Source of the DNA: Selaginella tamariscina
Lineage: Eukaryota; Streptophyta; Lycopodiopsida; Selaginellales; Selaginellaceae
Assembly (NCBI GenBank): GCA_003024785.1
Contig: PUQB01000113.1
Location: 77,001 to 141,000 of the forward strand
Reading direction: 5' to 3'
Length of the DNA stretch: 64,000 bases
The notes under the pieces are model-generated. The model did not search any database, was not told the origin of the DNA, and saw nothing but the letters and a program-made list of their open reading frames with translations. Position 1 is the first letter of the stretch; each line of letters starts with the position of its first letter. The translations under genes and the position numbers were made by a program. Shown piece by piece: positions 14,526-25,074 of this stretch.

Positions 14526-16650
14526 ATTGCCCTAGGCCGAGCGGTGACCTCGGCAGCTTACAGAGGCAGCGTGGTATTCCGCGAGAAAGGTGTCAAACGC
14601 GGCCACATTTGTGTGATGGGCATACATCAAATAGCGAGCCTGTCTTGTTGGTGCAATGTGAAGTCACATTGTATTGACGACGTGCCCCACATTGCATAAA
14701 AACTGTTGCATTTCATCGTCTGTAAAGAAAGGCCTATGTATCACTTGTTCTATATGTCTGCATTATACATATGATCTCTCTCTCTCTCTAAAATCCTTAA
14801 ACTATATGAATGCCATTATTTGTCACCTGATTCATTACGAAATATATACATACGCTCTGGGTAAACACGTATGAATTGTGGATGCAGCTGAGAGGCCGTG
14901 GAGTCTAGGGAGTATGCTTCAGATGGGAATCGATCCAGGGCCTCACAGGAAGCCAAAGCATCATAAGGCTCCTGTTCCAGTTAAAGCTGAGGAAATACCA
15001 AAGCACGATGCCGCTCGACCTCATCATTCACCTCATCATCTTCCTCCTCTTCCCCAGCAGGAGGAAGTGCCACCTCTTAGGGATGATTCTACTGAAGACT
15101 CCCACGTTTTCTACAGCAGAACCAGATCAAACCGACTGGTATGCGTGTGCGTCTGCGTCTGCGTGTGCTCGTGAGAGAGATCTACATTATAGTCGCTGAT
15201 GGATACGCTCATGCTATAACCTTTAGACGCATGCAGAATACATCAAATTCAACAAAACAAGAGACTTGCTATACAGTTTTTTGATGATTTAATGCAAATT
15301 AACAGGTGAAATCGTCGAAAAAGTTTGTGGACGGACTAAACACGCTTAAATACAAGGCTAAGAAGCTTGAGCACCCCGAGGATCCGCCGGATGCAACGGA
15401 GAATACGAAGGAGGTATCACTTCTTAAGCTTGGATCATCACAAATTGTCATCGACAATTCAGAACTAACACCAGGTGTGTGTGTGTGTGTGTTTTGATAT
15501 GTACATGTATCGAGGCATTATGCATACATAGCTAGCGAAATATGATATGCCGAGTCACTACTGAGATGTCCCGTGTAATTCATTATAAGGAATATTCCAG
15601 AATATATAACATGTTTGTATTATAGTATTTGCCACGTAGACCGCAACTAGGGCTATGTTTATACACGTGTATGTATGTATGTGTGATGTTTCTACCTGGA
15701 TAATCCTATATACATCATCTGAAGGCTTTTTTTAAGTACCATGGCCTTGGATATGCAAAGCGAGATTGATTGATCCACTAAGGCCTAAACTCTTGTGTGT
15801 TTATCTGTCTGTTAATGATAGATAAATATAAGTACATCTGGAAACTTGTCCATAGGTGTACATGTATATCATGTGCTGCATTATATATACATATAGGATG
15901 TGTATGCAGGATATGTAGATGTATAGATGTATATATTGTGATTTCTGACAATCTTTAATATACAGATGTGGATCCTCCTGTCGCATCTTGTGACAATAAC
16001 GAAGCACACACACACATTGAAGAACAGCAGCAGAAGCAGAATGAGAGCAGCGTGAGCGTGGTGGCTCCAAATCATGTGGAGCCTCCACCTGAGATTGTAC
16101 CTCGAAACAAAGCCTCCGATAAACGGTGCGGGAAATGTGGGACTAGCGACACGCCTATGTGGAGAAAGGCTCCGGGCAAAACGGTAATAATCCCTCTCTC
16201 TGTCTCTCAGTTAAAGATTATAAGCACAAATTATGTAGCTACCGTCACACACTGAGTTTGCATGTCAAGCGTGTGTTGTGTGTGTGTGTGTGTGTGTGTG
16301 TTCTCCTACATCTTTATGATACCTTTCGTGCCTCTGTATATTACTCTCTCTCTCTCTCAGTTAAAGATTATAAGCACGCAAATTATGTAGCTACTGTCAG
16401 TTTGCATGTCAAGCGTGTTGTGTTGTGTTGTGTGTGTGTATGTGTTCTCCTACATCTTTATGATACCTTTCGTCCCCCTCCCCCCCTCCCCTCTCTCTCT
16501 CTCTCTCTCTCTCGTAGTACATATATATGTATATGGTTTAGTACTTAATCTATTTGTTGTATTTTGCAGTTATTATGTAACGCTTGTGGAATACGATTGA
16601 GGAAGCAGCTGGGAAAACATATTGTAAAAGTGGAGGAAGGAGGCGTCTGA
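8887..16650 (+). CDS. IDM1-type PHD-finger GNAT acetyltransferase with C-terminal GATA zinc finger
   Basis: Arabidopsis IDM1/ROS4 acetylates histone H3 and guides active DNA demethylation. Exons here: 8887-8943, 9222-9309, 9463-9640, 9701-9940, 10058-10315, 10427-10544, 10745-10998, 11189-11274, 11499-11777, 12424-12581, 12723-12838, 12952-13025, 13212-13440, 13555-13640, 13733-13832, 14170-14380, 14888-15138, 15306-15474, 15966-16183, 16570-16650. In order: Agenet/Tudor-like repeats ([25 protein letters not shown]); an IDM1-family block ([13 protein letters not shown]); an AT-hook-like KKGRPR; a Tify-binding domain ([24 protein letters not shown]); PHD finger ([24 protein letters not shown]); second finger (CERTYHTSC); GNAT ([29 protein letters not shown]). 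A His/Pro-rich linker leads to a GATA finger ([26 protein letters not shown]), then TGA. Intron phases agree up to the GATA exons. Single-base frame breaks occur near 9538, 9737, 12546, 12818, 13231 and 13636. A start at 8776 spliced to 8850 is also open. Confidence 0.85.
14515..14697 (+). repeat. dispersed 170-bp module, copy 1 (intronic)
   Basis: This segment inside an IDM1-GATA intron begins after (CT)n(CA)n at CCCTAGGCCGAGCGGTGACC and ends near CGTGCCCCACAT. A second copy lies inverted at 26951-27115. The two differ by substitutions plus indels of 12 and 3 bases, both multiples of three, and each stays open in one frame ([16 protein letters not shown]). It contains the near-perfect inverted repeat CAATGTGA-AG-TCACATTG. 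I do not recognise a protein family. Candidates are a short transposed gene fragment, an exonisable repeat or a structured RNA. Confidence 0.6.
16190..16480 (+). repeat. tandem duplication of about 150 bp in the last intron
   Basis: Both copies run from a CT repeat through CAGTTAAAGATTATAAGCAC, AATTATGTAGCTAC and GCATGTCAAGCGTGT, a TG repeat, then TCTCCTACATCTTTATGATA. The copies are at about 16193-16335 and 16345-16474. Neither contains a coding exon. The CTCTCAG before each copy resembles a 3' splice site, so cryptic splicing is possible. Confidence 0.85.
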
Positions 16651-16983
16651 ATATATACGCACTTGGTAAGCGACTCTTACAAATGGACCATAATTGTATC
16701 TTTTCTTTTCTTTTTTGTTTTTTATTTATTAATTTTTTTGGGGGGGTTTAGCTAGCTTCTGTACACTGCTGTGAAGTAAACCCAATTCTTTTCAGGTAAT
16801 TAACAATTATAATTTGTATCTTCTATCTTTTATCAACATGAACGAAAATATCCAACGAAGCTAAGCAACAACGCGTGTGAGCGTGCGTGTGTACGAGTGT
16901 GTGTATTGTTAATGAAAAAAGTATATACCTTATGGTTATAATATTACAATTACGGTGTTAAGATAGTGATTAACACATTTTCA

Positions 16984-17018
<35 letters not shown>

Positions 17019-17047
17019 GGCATATTATTAATTATAAAATTTATTTT

Positions 17048-17215
17048 ATACCAAGACCCTAATCTAACCCTAATTAAATTCAAATTTATACCCTAATCTA
17101 ACCCTAATTAAATTCCTAAATAGCAAAACATTCTGCCCTAAAAGAAACGGCGGGATCAATCAACGGGTAATATTCAAAATCGTACAGGCTTAAGCCCTAG
17201 CGGGAGGAGGAAGAG
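17048..17215. promoter_or_regulatory. telobox tandem repeat in a promoter-like block without a gene
   Basis: Two copies of a 37-bp unit holding ACCCTAATCTAACCCTAATT (17055 and 17092) lie 400 bp after the GATA stop codon. Next come TCTGCCCTAAAA, also found in the TBCB/BRCT promoter, and AAGCCCTAG. This pattern matches the promoters of the other housekeeping genes in the window. No coding exon follows on the plus strand before 21.8 kb, so it may be an orphan promoter or drive a non-coding transcript. Confidence 0.4.
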
Positions 17216-17462
17216 AGAACGCTTCTGTGTACGTGTGTGTCATTGTGTGTATGTTGTGTGTATGGATGTGATTCTCTATTACTTATATTTGGGTTTTGAC
17301 GCATCCACTCGTGATGAATGCACGTAAATCTTTGTAAATCTTTGTATTGTTAGCTTGCTGAGAATGTATAATTGAACGATTAGCACATAATTAACAGATT
17401 AAGAAGCAATCTGTCCAAACCTGCTTGTGTGTGTGTGTTAAATGCACACATATTAGTACTTT

Positions 17463-18095
17463 GATGGCTCATGGTTGAATGTGGTTGGCACACACACTTC
17501 TATGATTCATACTCGAATATATACACATGATCACGATCGCTTTCATAACTCCTGATTAACTAAAATTAATACACATATTGCTTTCATGGCCTTTGATTTT
17601 ATGATCACTTATACAATTCATGATTGACTAGAATGCATACACGATTGCTTTTATAATTTATAATTAGATGGAGATGTACATACATAATCACTTTCATAAT
17701 TCATAGTTGGTTAACATGTACACATGACTACTTTTATGGCCATGGTGGTTAAATGCATATAGAAGATCATTCCCGTAATCCATGTTTGAATGCACACATC
17801 CAACCAGTGATATATGTCATAGTAAAACAATGCTATAGATTAGTAATTAAATTAGATTAATAATTAATAAATTAATAATTAAATTAATAATTAAACATTT
17901 CCCTAACATTTTTTAACTACGGATTTAATCATTGCATCCCCTCATGTATGTACATTCGATTATCTATTATATGTTTGTGAGTCATGAAAGTAATTATGTC
18001 TATTGTTGAATGCATACACATGATTACTTTCACAACTCATGATTGGTTGAAATGCGCAAACATAATTGCTTATGTAACTCCTAATTGGCTAAACT
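17463..18095. repeat. degenerate minisatellite, about 45-60 bp units
   Basis: Units have a loose consensus of an ACACATGAT motif, then CTTTCATAA, TCATGATTG and a (G)AATGCATAC end. About eight can be followed from 17505 to 17800, with further units at 17930-18095. An ATTAATAATTA-rich spacer separates the two groups. Confidence 0.6.
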
Positions 18096-18149
18096 AAGAT
18101 TAATCATTCTCAATATAACATTGTTAATTATAACTTTATATACATATAT

Positions 18150-18419
18150 AGAGATAGAGAACAAGGAATTAAGAAACATTATTTATCAAATAATCAAGGT
18201 AGATGTGTTAAACTTTGCACTTTAACAATATTCTTTTGTAACAATAATGGTGAATATATAATGATGAATATCACTATGCAACATTTTATTTTTATCAGTT
18301 TTCTTGTGTTGTAAATCGATTACAAAATACTTAATAAAAAAATTTAATTATTCTAGACTCGTTTGAGAAATGAAGGTACTTTCTTAAAATTCACCACATC
18401 GGAGTCATGGTTTATAACA
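18150..18419. repeat. dispersed AT-rich repeat, copy 1 (possible solo LTR)
   Basis: This segment is similar in the same orientation to 29690-29971: both contain TGTTAAACTTT, CATTTTATTTTT, ACTTAATAAA or the like, AATTATT and GAAATG, and end at GTTTATAACA. Similarity stops there in both copies. Copy 2 borders the decayed gypsy at 29972, so the repeat may be an LTR read on the minus strand. Confidence 0.45.
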
Positions 18420-21400
18420 ATTACAAGTACCTCATATACTTTAATATAATTAAAATATTAAATTAGTAATAATTTTGTAGATTCAATATTTAATTTATTT
18501 AACTTCATCATTACATATTATCCAAGCTGTCATAAAAATAAAACATTATGGATTAAGTATAATTTTAAAGAAGCAATTATTTATTTATTCAATTAATTTA
18601 TGAGAACATAATAAGAATCTTATTGGCCATAGTGTTTGAGTCCTTTTTAATAATTGAAACGGTAAAAGAAATTTGATAAGAAAGAGAAAATGAAAATATG
18701 TATTAATAAAAATGATTTATTAATAATAATAAGTTGTTAAATATAATTAAATGTACATAGACCTCTTATTGTCTACATGTGAATCTAAACATAAACACTA
18801 TGAAAATGCTTAACAAACCACTTGAAATTGGCCATTTCTATATAAATTATATAACAAATATACAACATATGATATATATATATATATATATATTATTGAT
18901 ATGCATCCATATGTGTGTATAACTTCATGTATACATATATGTGAATAAAAGCTTTCTAATTATTTAATATTCCTAGTATATCTTATTGAAGACTTTGGAA
19001 TGTTAACAAATCGTATAAATTAGACATTCATAATTATTCACTTTACTATAACTTAATATAAAATTAAATTAGGTACTTTGAATATCAGTTTTAAACACTT
19101 AATATTACATATCAATGTTATTGTATGCCAATTGAAAACAATATGCAATTGTTGAGTAACTCCTAGTGAACATATTATATATGTAATTTAAAATATAAAA
19201 GTCAATATACACACGACCATTTTAACATTAAATATATTACTACTATATTTCAAGAGGACATTGTGTTTAAGTCGGTTTATTTTGTTTTATTTTAAAGATT
19301 AAATTGAAATGCAGCACTAAAACAATTAACTTCTCTTTTCATATCAAATGTCCTGTGGTGAAGTTTAAATTTATGATGGTTTTAAAACATCACTTAATAT
19401 ATAAATCTTTTAATTATCAATTACCATGACAATCTCATTATTTATAACATTTTTTAATGTAAATCATTCTTGTTATATTGTTCCTTGTCCGAGTCTCAGT
19501 TAAGTTTCTTTTTCAATATTTTAATTGCATTAACTAAAGTTTGTGCTCCGTTTTAATTAAATTAAAAACATATTTATTAATTTGACATTTTATATGTTTT
19601 AAAAAGATTGCAAACATATTTGAATAGGTCACATTAATTGTATGTGAATATAAAAAAATAATTTAAAAATATATATTTTTAATTTAAAAAATTAATAATA
19701 TATCAAAATTCATATAAAGTCTCACTTTAATAAATATTTTATGATTTTTCATAATTAAACCAACATTTTTATCATAATTATGATTACAATCTAGATTCTT
19801 GAGTAGTCATTATCAAAAAGTTGTGTAAAAATAATGTGTATAAAATCTTATATATATATTATATATGCGTGTGTGTGTCCTCTTGTGAGTTAACTAATTG
19901 GTTAAATAAATTACTTAAACCTTATTAAAGTCATGCATCATACAATTCCTAATGTTTTTGTGTTATGCATTATCGTACAAAACATAATTTAAAAAATTTA
20001 TTTTGTGCCTGCCCCATTTTCAATGTTAAGAATGGTGCACGATGATACAAAAAGTTATAAATTTTACTTTATTTTTAATGGTCCAAACCTTACGAGACTA
20101 TATAATATCTTTAATATGCAGAATGAAAATTAATTTTTAGGACTATGCACCATCTTTAATGCTTAGGATGGAGATTAATTTTTAAAAAATAAAAATTTAG
20201 TTATACATTAGTACATCGCACATCATTGATATGGTTAATCAATGTTACGAGGGCTTCATATAGATACATTCATCGTACTGAATTTAAAATGTAAAAATTT
20301 ATTTCTTAACACGAATATAGAAATAATAATAACATAAAATAAAAATTATTTCAATTCATGTCCTTAAAAACATGTTCATATTCTTAGGGATAAGAATGAC
20401 ATTTTATATACATTTATAAATTTCAATTTTAATATACAGAATTGTACGGTTCTTTGTATGGAATTACACAACATACACATTAAATGCACTTGTTTAAAGG
20501 CAAAAGAAAATTAGTAAAGTTTCAATGAAGTTATTATAAATAAGTTAGGTAATAATGAATTATAAACATAATGATTAAGATAATCATAAGTTTTTTAATA
20601 TAGTTCTGTATATATATATAAAATATACATACATACCCAATTTAATATGTTAATGGTCGTTTATAAAGGTGCAACTACATCTTTAAAGTGTTTATAAAAT
20701 TAAGAGTGTTAATAATTTTAATTATTATAAAGTAAGAAATTGTTATTTAGTTATATTAAATTGAAGAGTTTTAAAAGGGGTTTCAATTGTTTATTGAATA
20801 ATATAATTACATGCATGATGCATAACCACCAACAACTTAAAAAAGAATGAAGATACAAAATTCAATTTAGATATAATGTGTTTTCATTTAAGATAATTAT
20901 TATTTATGTTAAAAAGTACGGATGTGACACTTTTGATAAGTATTTTTTATGTTCATTCTTACTTGAATTATTTATTATGTCTTAATAAAAAAAATTTAAT
21001 ATATTTATCTTAAATTTTCTTATTTTTTTAAAAAACTTTATATCATTTTGAGTAAATTTACTTAAATTATAATCCATTTTGGTTTCACAAATGCATGATT
21101 TATGTTTTAACATATAGTAAACAATGTTTTTTAAGACTTCCTTTACTATTTTATAATTATATACCTTGAGAATATTTTCATTTATGGTAAAAAGGCATTT
21201 TTTTTTTATGATTATATGTCTTGATAAAAAATTTATTTTATTTTTTTCAAATTCAAAATCGATCAATTTATTTATCACAAAAATGTCCTTTCAATTAGAA
21301 TTACATAATTTAAAGTGAAGATGTATAAATGGATTTAGTCGAGGTCTATACAATTTTAAAAAGGGAGTATTATTACTTTATTAATTTTTTATGCTTTATT

Positions 21401-21854
21401 AAGTATTTATCTTAGATTGCCTTATTATTAATAAAGTTAATTATAAAAAACATTTATTTTACTTGATTTTTTGAATTTATAATATTTAAAAAATCATTTA
21501 TAACTGCTTCAATTTTAATCCATTCAAAATATGTCTAAATTGTACATTATAGAAGAAATTACTAAAGGTTATTGTCAATGTTGAAAATCAATTATAATAT
21601 TTATAATAAAAAATTGCTAACAATTATGAATTCTTTTAACAAATGGTATCCATTCACTAAAGGGTTATAAGAATCTTTGATATTAAACAAGTTTGAGTCC
21701 TTAATTAAAGACATTAAAAGTGGGCATATTGCATATGGTTTTGTTTGAATCCACATGAAGCAAAGGAAGAAGATACCTTTATGTGGGATAGCACAGGATT
21801 TGCAATGATAACATCACTGCGGTTTGATTTAAAAATATCAAACCTAGTTCTTCA
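18420..21854. other. AT-rich gene-free stretch
   Basis: The stretch is very AT-rich with short TA runs. The few ORFs, for example 20982-21278 on minus, are Lys/Asn/Ile-rich and look like chance frames. I see no domains, tRNA or clear repeats. Confidence 0.6.
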
Positions 21855-22125
21855 TTGGAGGTGATAACCCGTCTTCTTACCAAGCTATATATGCTCTATA
21901 TATGTCTTTTACTTGTTCAATCCAAGGATCTTAAACATAATTGTGTACATACATACATGAATCCACATGTGCTCCATTGCAAAGATGTAGCGTATGCCAA
22001 TGCTATAGATAAAACACAGCTTGTGTTAAGTGTGTGTCTTATACTGTATATAACATGTTTCCCCTGCTATGCTCTCCCATTTTGTGCATGCGTGCATGAG
22101 AGAGAGTTCGTAACATATATATTTG

Positions 22126-22997
22126 CTATTCTGAGTCCATGTCAACTACATTACTATACTGAGATAACACCCCTGATAAAACCTCTCTAAGATCTCCAGC
22201 GTCTTCCCCTACAAATCCCCACTTTTCTAAAACAGAAGACCCCCTTGCGCCTCTCTTCACGCCCAGCAGTTCGAGATCGTTCAACCTTCTTGTTAAGTAT
22301 GGTAAAACTCCGTTATCTGCTCTTATGCTAGTAGCAACAGGAATGTTGAATACTTCCAAACCGCCCTTTCCTTGCCCTTCCACCTTTTCTAGAATGTCAC
22401 CATACTGTCCTACACAAGGACTGAAGATGGAGGAAAGGGTAGAGGAATGGGTAACGGGCATGGCGAGCACGCAAAGTGGCTGAGAATGTTTGTGTTCTGT
22501 TTCCATCTCTCGTAATTGAACGCATTTGTAACTTCCGAGATTGTAGCTGGACCTTTCGATCCTGCATATACACTCGTTTGTATTGTGTGTGTGTGTGTGT
22601 GTGTTGTGTAGAGACTACCTGCAAGACGAGCTCCTTGGAATACTATGCTTTCTACTGCATTAGCAGATGAAACTGCTACCACTTCAGCTGTTAGAGAAGT
22701 AAACGATAACATGTCCACTCCTTTATCAACTGAAAGAGAAACCACTTGTTAGCCAGAAGACACAAACAATCGCAGATATAGACACGTCATATCCACAAAA
22801 GCATTAATATGGGGAAGTGCACGCCTCTCTCTCTCTCTCTCTCCTCTCTCTCTATCTATCTATCTATCTATCTATCTATATATATATATATATATAAATT
22901 ATACATACACACAAACATAACATAACATAACGTCTGTACGTATATAAATATGTATATCTATCGGGAGAGGTGAACCTGCCTCTCTCTCTTTCTCTCT

Positions 22998-23031
<34 letters not shown>

Positions 23032-23352
23032 ATACACACACACAAAAACATAACATAACATACATTACGTCTGTACATATATACATATGGAGAGGTGAAC
23101 CTGGTATTGGAGGTGCAGGAAGAGCTGCAGCCAAATGAGCAACTTTCTTGTTTGCATACGAGACATTCTTCAGCAAAGTATTCATATCACACGCTCCAGC
23201 TTGGGAAGAATATACTCCCATCCGAAACGGGAGAGTTACACTGTGGACAGCAGCTGCATACACTGCACTTGTGTGGAAAGGCTTTGTATCCTCAACAATT
23301 AAGTATCTTGAAAGATCGGCTGTGTACATTAAAAAACATTATACAATCATCC

Positions 23353-23383
<31 letters not shown>

Positions 23384-24716
23384 CGCGTGTGTGTGCGTGT
23401 ATGCTTAGCATACTCTGAGAAAGCTTGGAAAGGCCAAGAGGAACCATAACGTCTGCATAAGAGCACATGCTTGCAAAAGAGACCGCATCGTGAAGAGACC
23501 GTACAATCGAAGGAGAATCCACGTCATCGGGAGGACGTACAGTAAAAAGCATCAAAGAGATGTCACCATATTCATCCTCCAAGTCTGACAGAATATCGCT
23601 TGCAACTCCCGAAAAGCCTCCAGAGTCGTCTATCAATGCTTGAACACCCTGAATATAAAGAGGGGTATCAACACACAAATAGATACATATATATAACATA
23701 TAATACATCTATATGATGATTTAGTTGTCCGTATAATACTATACACAATGAAACTTTTCGCTAGAACCCATACTTTAAACAGAAAATGTGCGTATACCTG
23801 AATATGATCACATTCTTCCACAAAGAACCGTAGCCTCTCTTGAAACTCTTCAAGCCGAAACGACTGAGTAAACAATCCCTTGCCACAGCCAAAGTTGTCG
23901 AAAGGATCAGCCTTATTCCACACACCTTCAATCTCATAAACACTTCGGGGATGTAATTGCAACTTCACAGACAAACATTAGCATATCAAATTGTGTATCT
24001 CAAATATGTACACAGAACTATTTCTTAATATTACCTTGAGATAATCTGTCCATGACTCAACACCGTCATCTAGCTTTTGTACAAGCGCTTCATCTGTAGT
24101 CTCTGAAGTTTCACCAGCTTCTTCTGCCTCTAACCTATTATAATGAACTTATTGAGATGTGTGTGTGAAAAAAGTACACACACGCACACCAACCTCTGTA
24201 AGAACTCGCTTTTCTTTGAAGGCTCAGCTCTATGAGTTTGAACACAGCCAGACCTTTAGTAAACAACAAACTGTTGTAAAATATGCATATAAGAGTAGGT
24301 TTTAATAAAGATAAAAGCGAACAAGTACAAGTATTTACTAAATTAAAAAAGCTTACCATGTAGAAACTTTGTTGGGAGCAAAGGTGGACCATCATATAGT
24401 GAACCACAGGAACGAACACCTCCTAAGCTCCCTGCAATAATATATATATACACTATGACCATATTAATACAAGTCATTATATACTCATTACATTACCTCG
24501 CAAGTCGACAGCAACTAGTCGTGGTGTGTAAGTAGCGATGCCCTGGAAGAATAATCGGATACGTTTCCACCGGTATAAAATCTTCCTACCTGACGTGTTT
24601 CACCAGCTCGATAAAGCACATCCATGTCCAGGCCTGACTGCCTGAAGACTGGGTCTGCATCTGTATCTGTGGCAAGCCCAGCAATTCATCCTAGAAAAAA
24701 CTACGGTATGTATGTA

Positions 24717-24753
<37 letters not shown>

Positions 24754-25028
24754 AGAGAGACAGAGAGACAGAGAGACAGAGAAAGAGACAAACTTGGACA
24801 TTCATCTCAATAAAAGAAAACACCGTATTCATGTAACTAGTGATACATTATGCATATATATATATATATACATATATACACACACACACACACGTCTATA
24901 AGTAGATAGATTCAATGGCACAAATATGTGGCGTTTTGTGAGAGAGAGAGAGAGACCTGGAAATTCCAGAAATGTGCACCGATGTAATTGGCATAGCCGC
25001 CGAGCTGCACCGTGACAATCTCCTTCAT
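22126..25028 (-). CDS. DML1: Misato/DML1 tubulin-like protein (11 exons)
   Basis: Misato proteins combine a Misato segment II domain with tubulin-like parts and act in mitochondrial distribution and spindle or chromosome behaviour in animals and yeast. Minus-strand exons: 25028-24957, 24690-24590, 24542-24497, 24431-24357, 24253-24194, 24134-24035, 23962-23798, 23648-23414, 23319-23101, 22729-22619 and 22561-22126. The N-terminus MKEIVTVQLGGYANYIGAHF and FRQSGLDMDVLYRAGETRQ are diagnostic, followed by GIATYTPRLVAVDLRGSLGG, HPRSVYEIEGVWNKADPFDN, RLRFFVEECDHIQGVQ, LIDDSGGFSGVASDILSDLE and, near the end, GVKRGARGSSVLEKWGF. Frame breaks at 24677-24679 and 22429-22430 are each explained by one missing G or C in a short run. 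Introns hold CT/TA/TG repeats and a tandem duplication. The promoter has CCCTAAACC-type telobox motifs (25045-25065). Confidence 0.9.
22822..23105 (-). repeat. tandem duplication spanning a Misato splice donor
   Basis: Two units of about 130 bp share (CT)n, (TA)n, CACACAAA-ACATAACATAAC, CGTCTGTAC and GAGAGGTGAACCTG. On the coding strand the last block is the exon-9 end and donor (CCAG/GTTCACCTCTCC, 23090-23104). The second unit repeats it as GCAG/GTTCACCTCTCC at 22966-22980, about 124 bp into the intron. Confidence 0.8.
24718..24784. repeat. TG and GA microsatellite in Misato intron 1
   Basis: A pure TG tract (24719-24750) runs into GAGAGACA-type repeats, 30 bp upstream on the plus strand of Misato exon 2. 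ORFs reading His/Thr or Cys/Val here are artefacts. Confidence 0.9.
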
Positions 25029-25074
25029 TCAAACCCGTGTACTGGAACCCTAAACCCCTGTTTAGGTATTCTCG

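Noticed and set aside
14439-14699. A coding exon of IDM1-GATA between GNAT and linker
   Set aside because: The flanking exons join in phase without it, it has no good splice sites, and a copy exists elsewhere. It is treated as a repeat module.
17055-17117. Interstitial telomere
   Set aside because: The motif CCCTAA occurs only four times in a 37-bp unit context, not as a continuous array.
20982-21278. 98-aa Lys/Asn/Ile-rich ORF
   Set aside because: It is compatible with chance in very AT-rich DNA, with no domain and no promoter.
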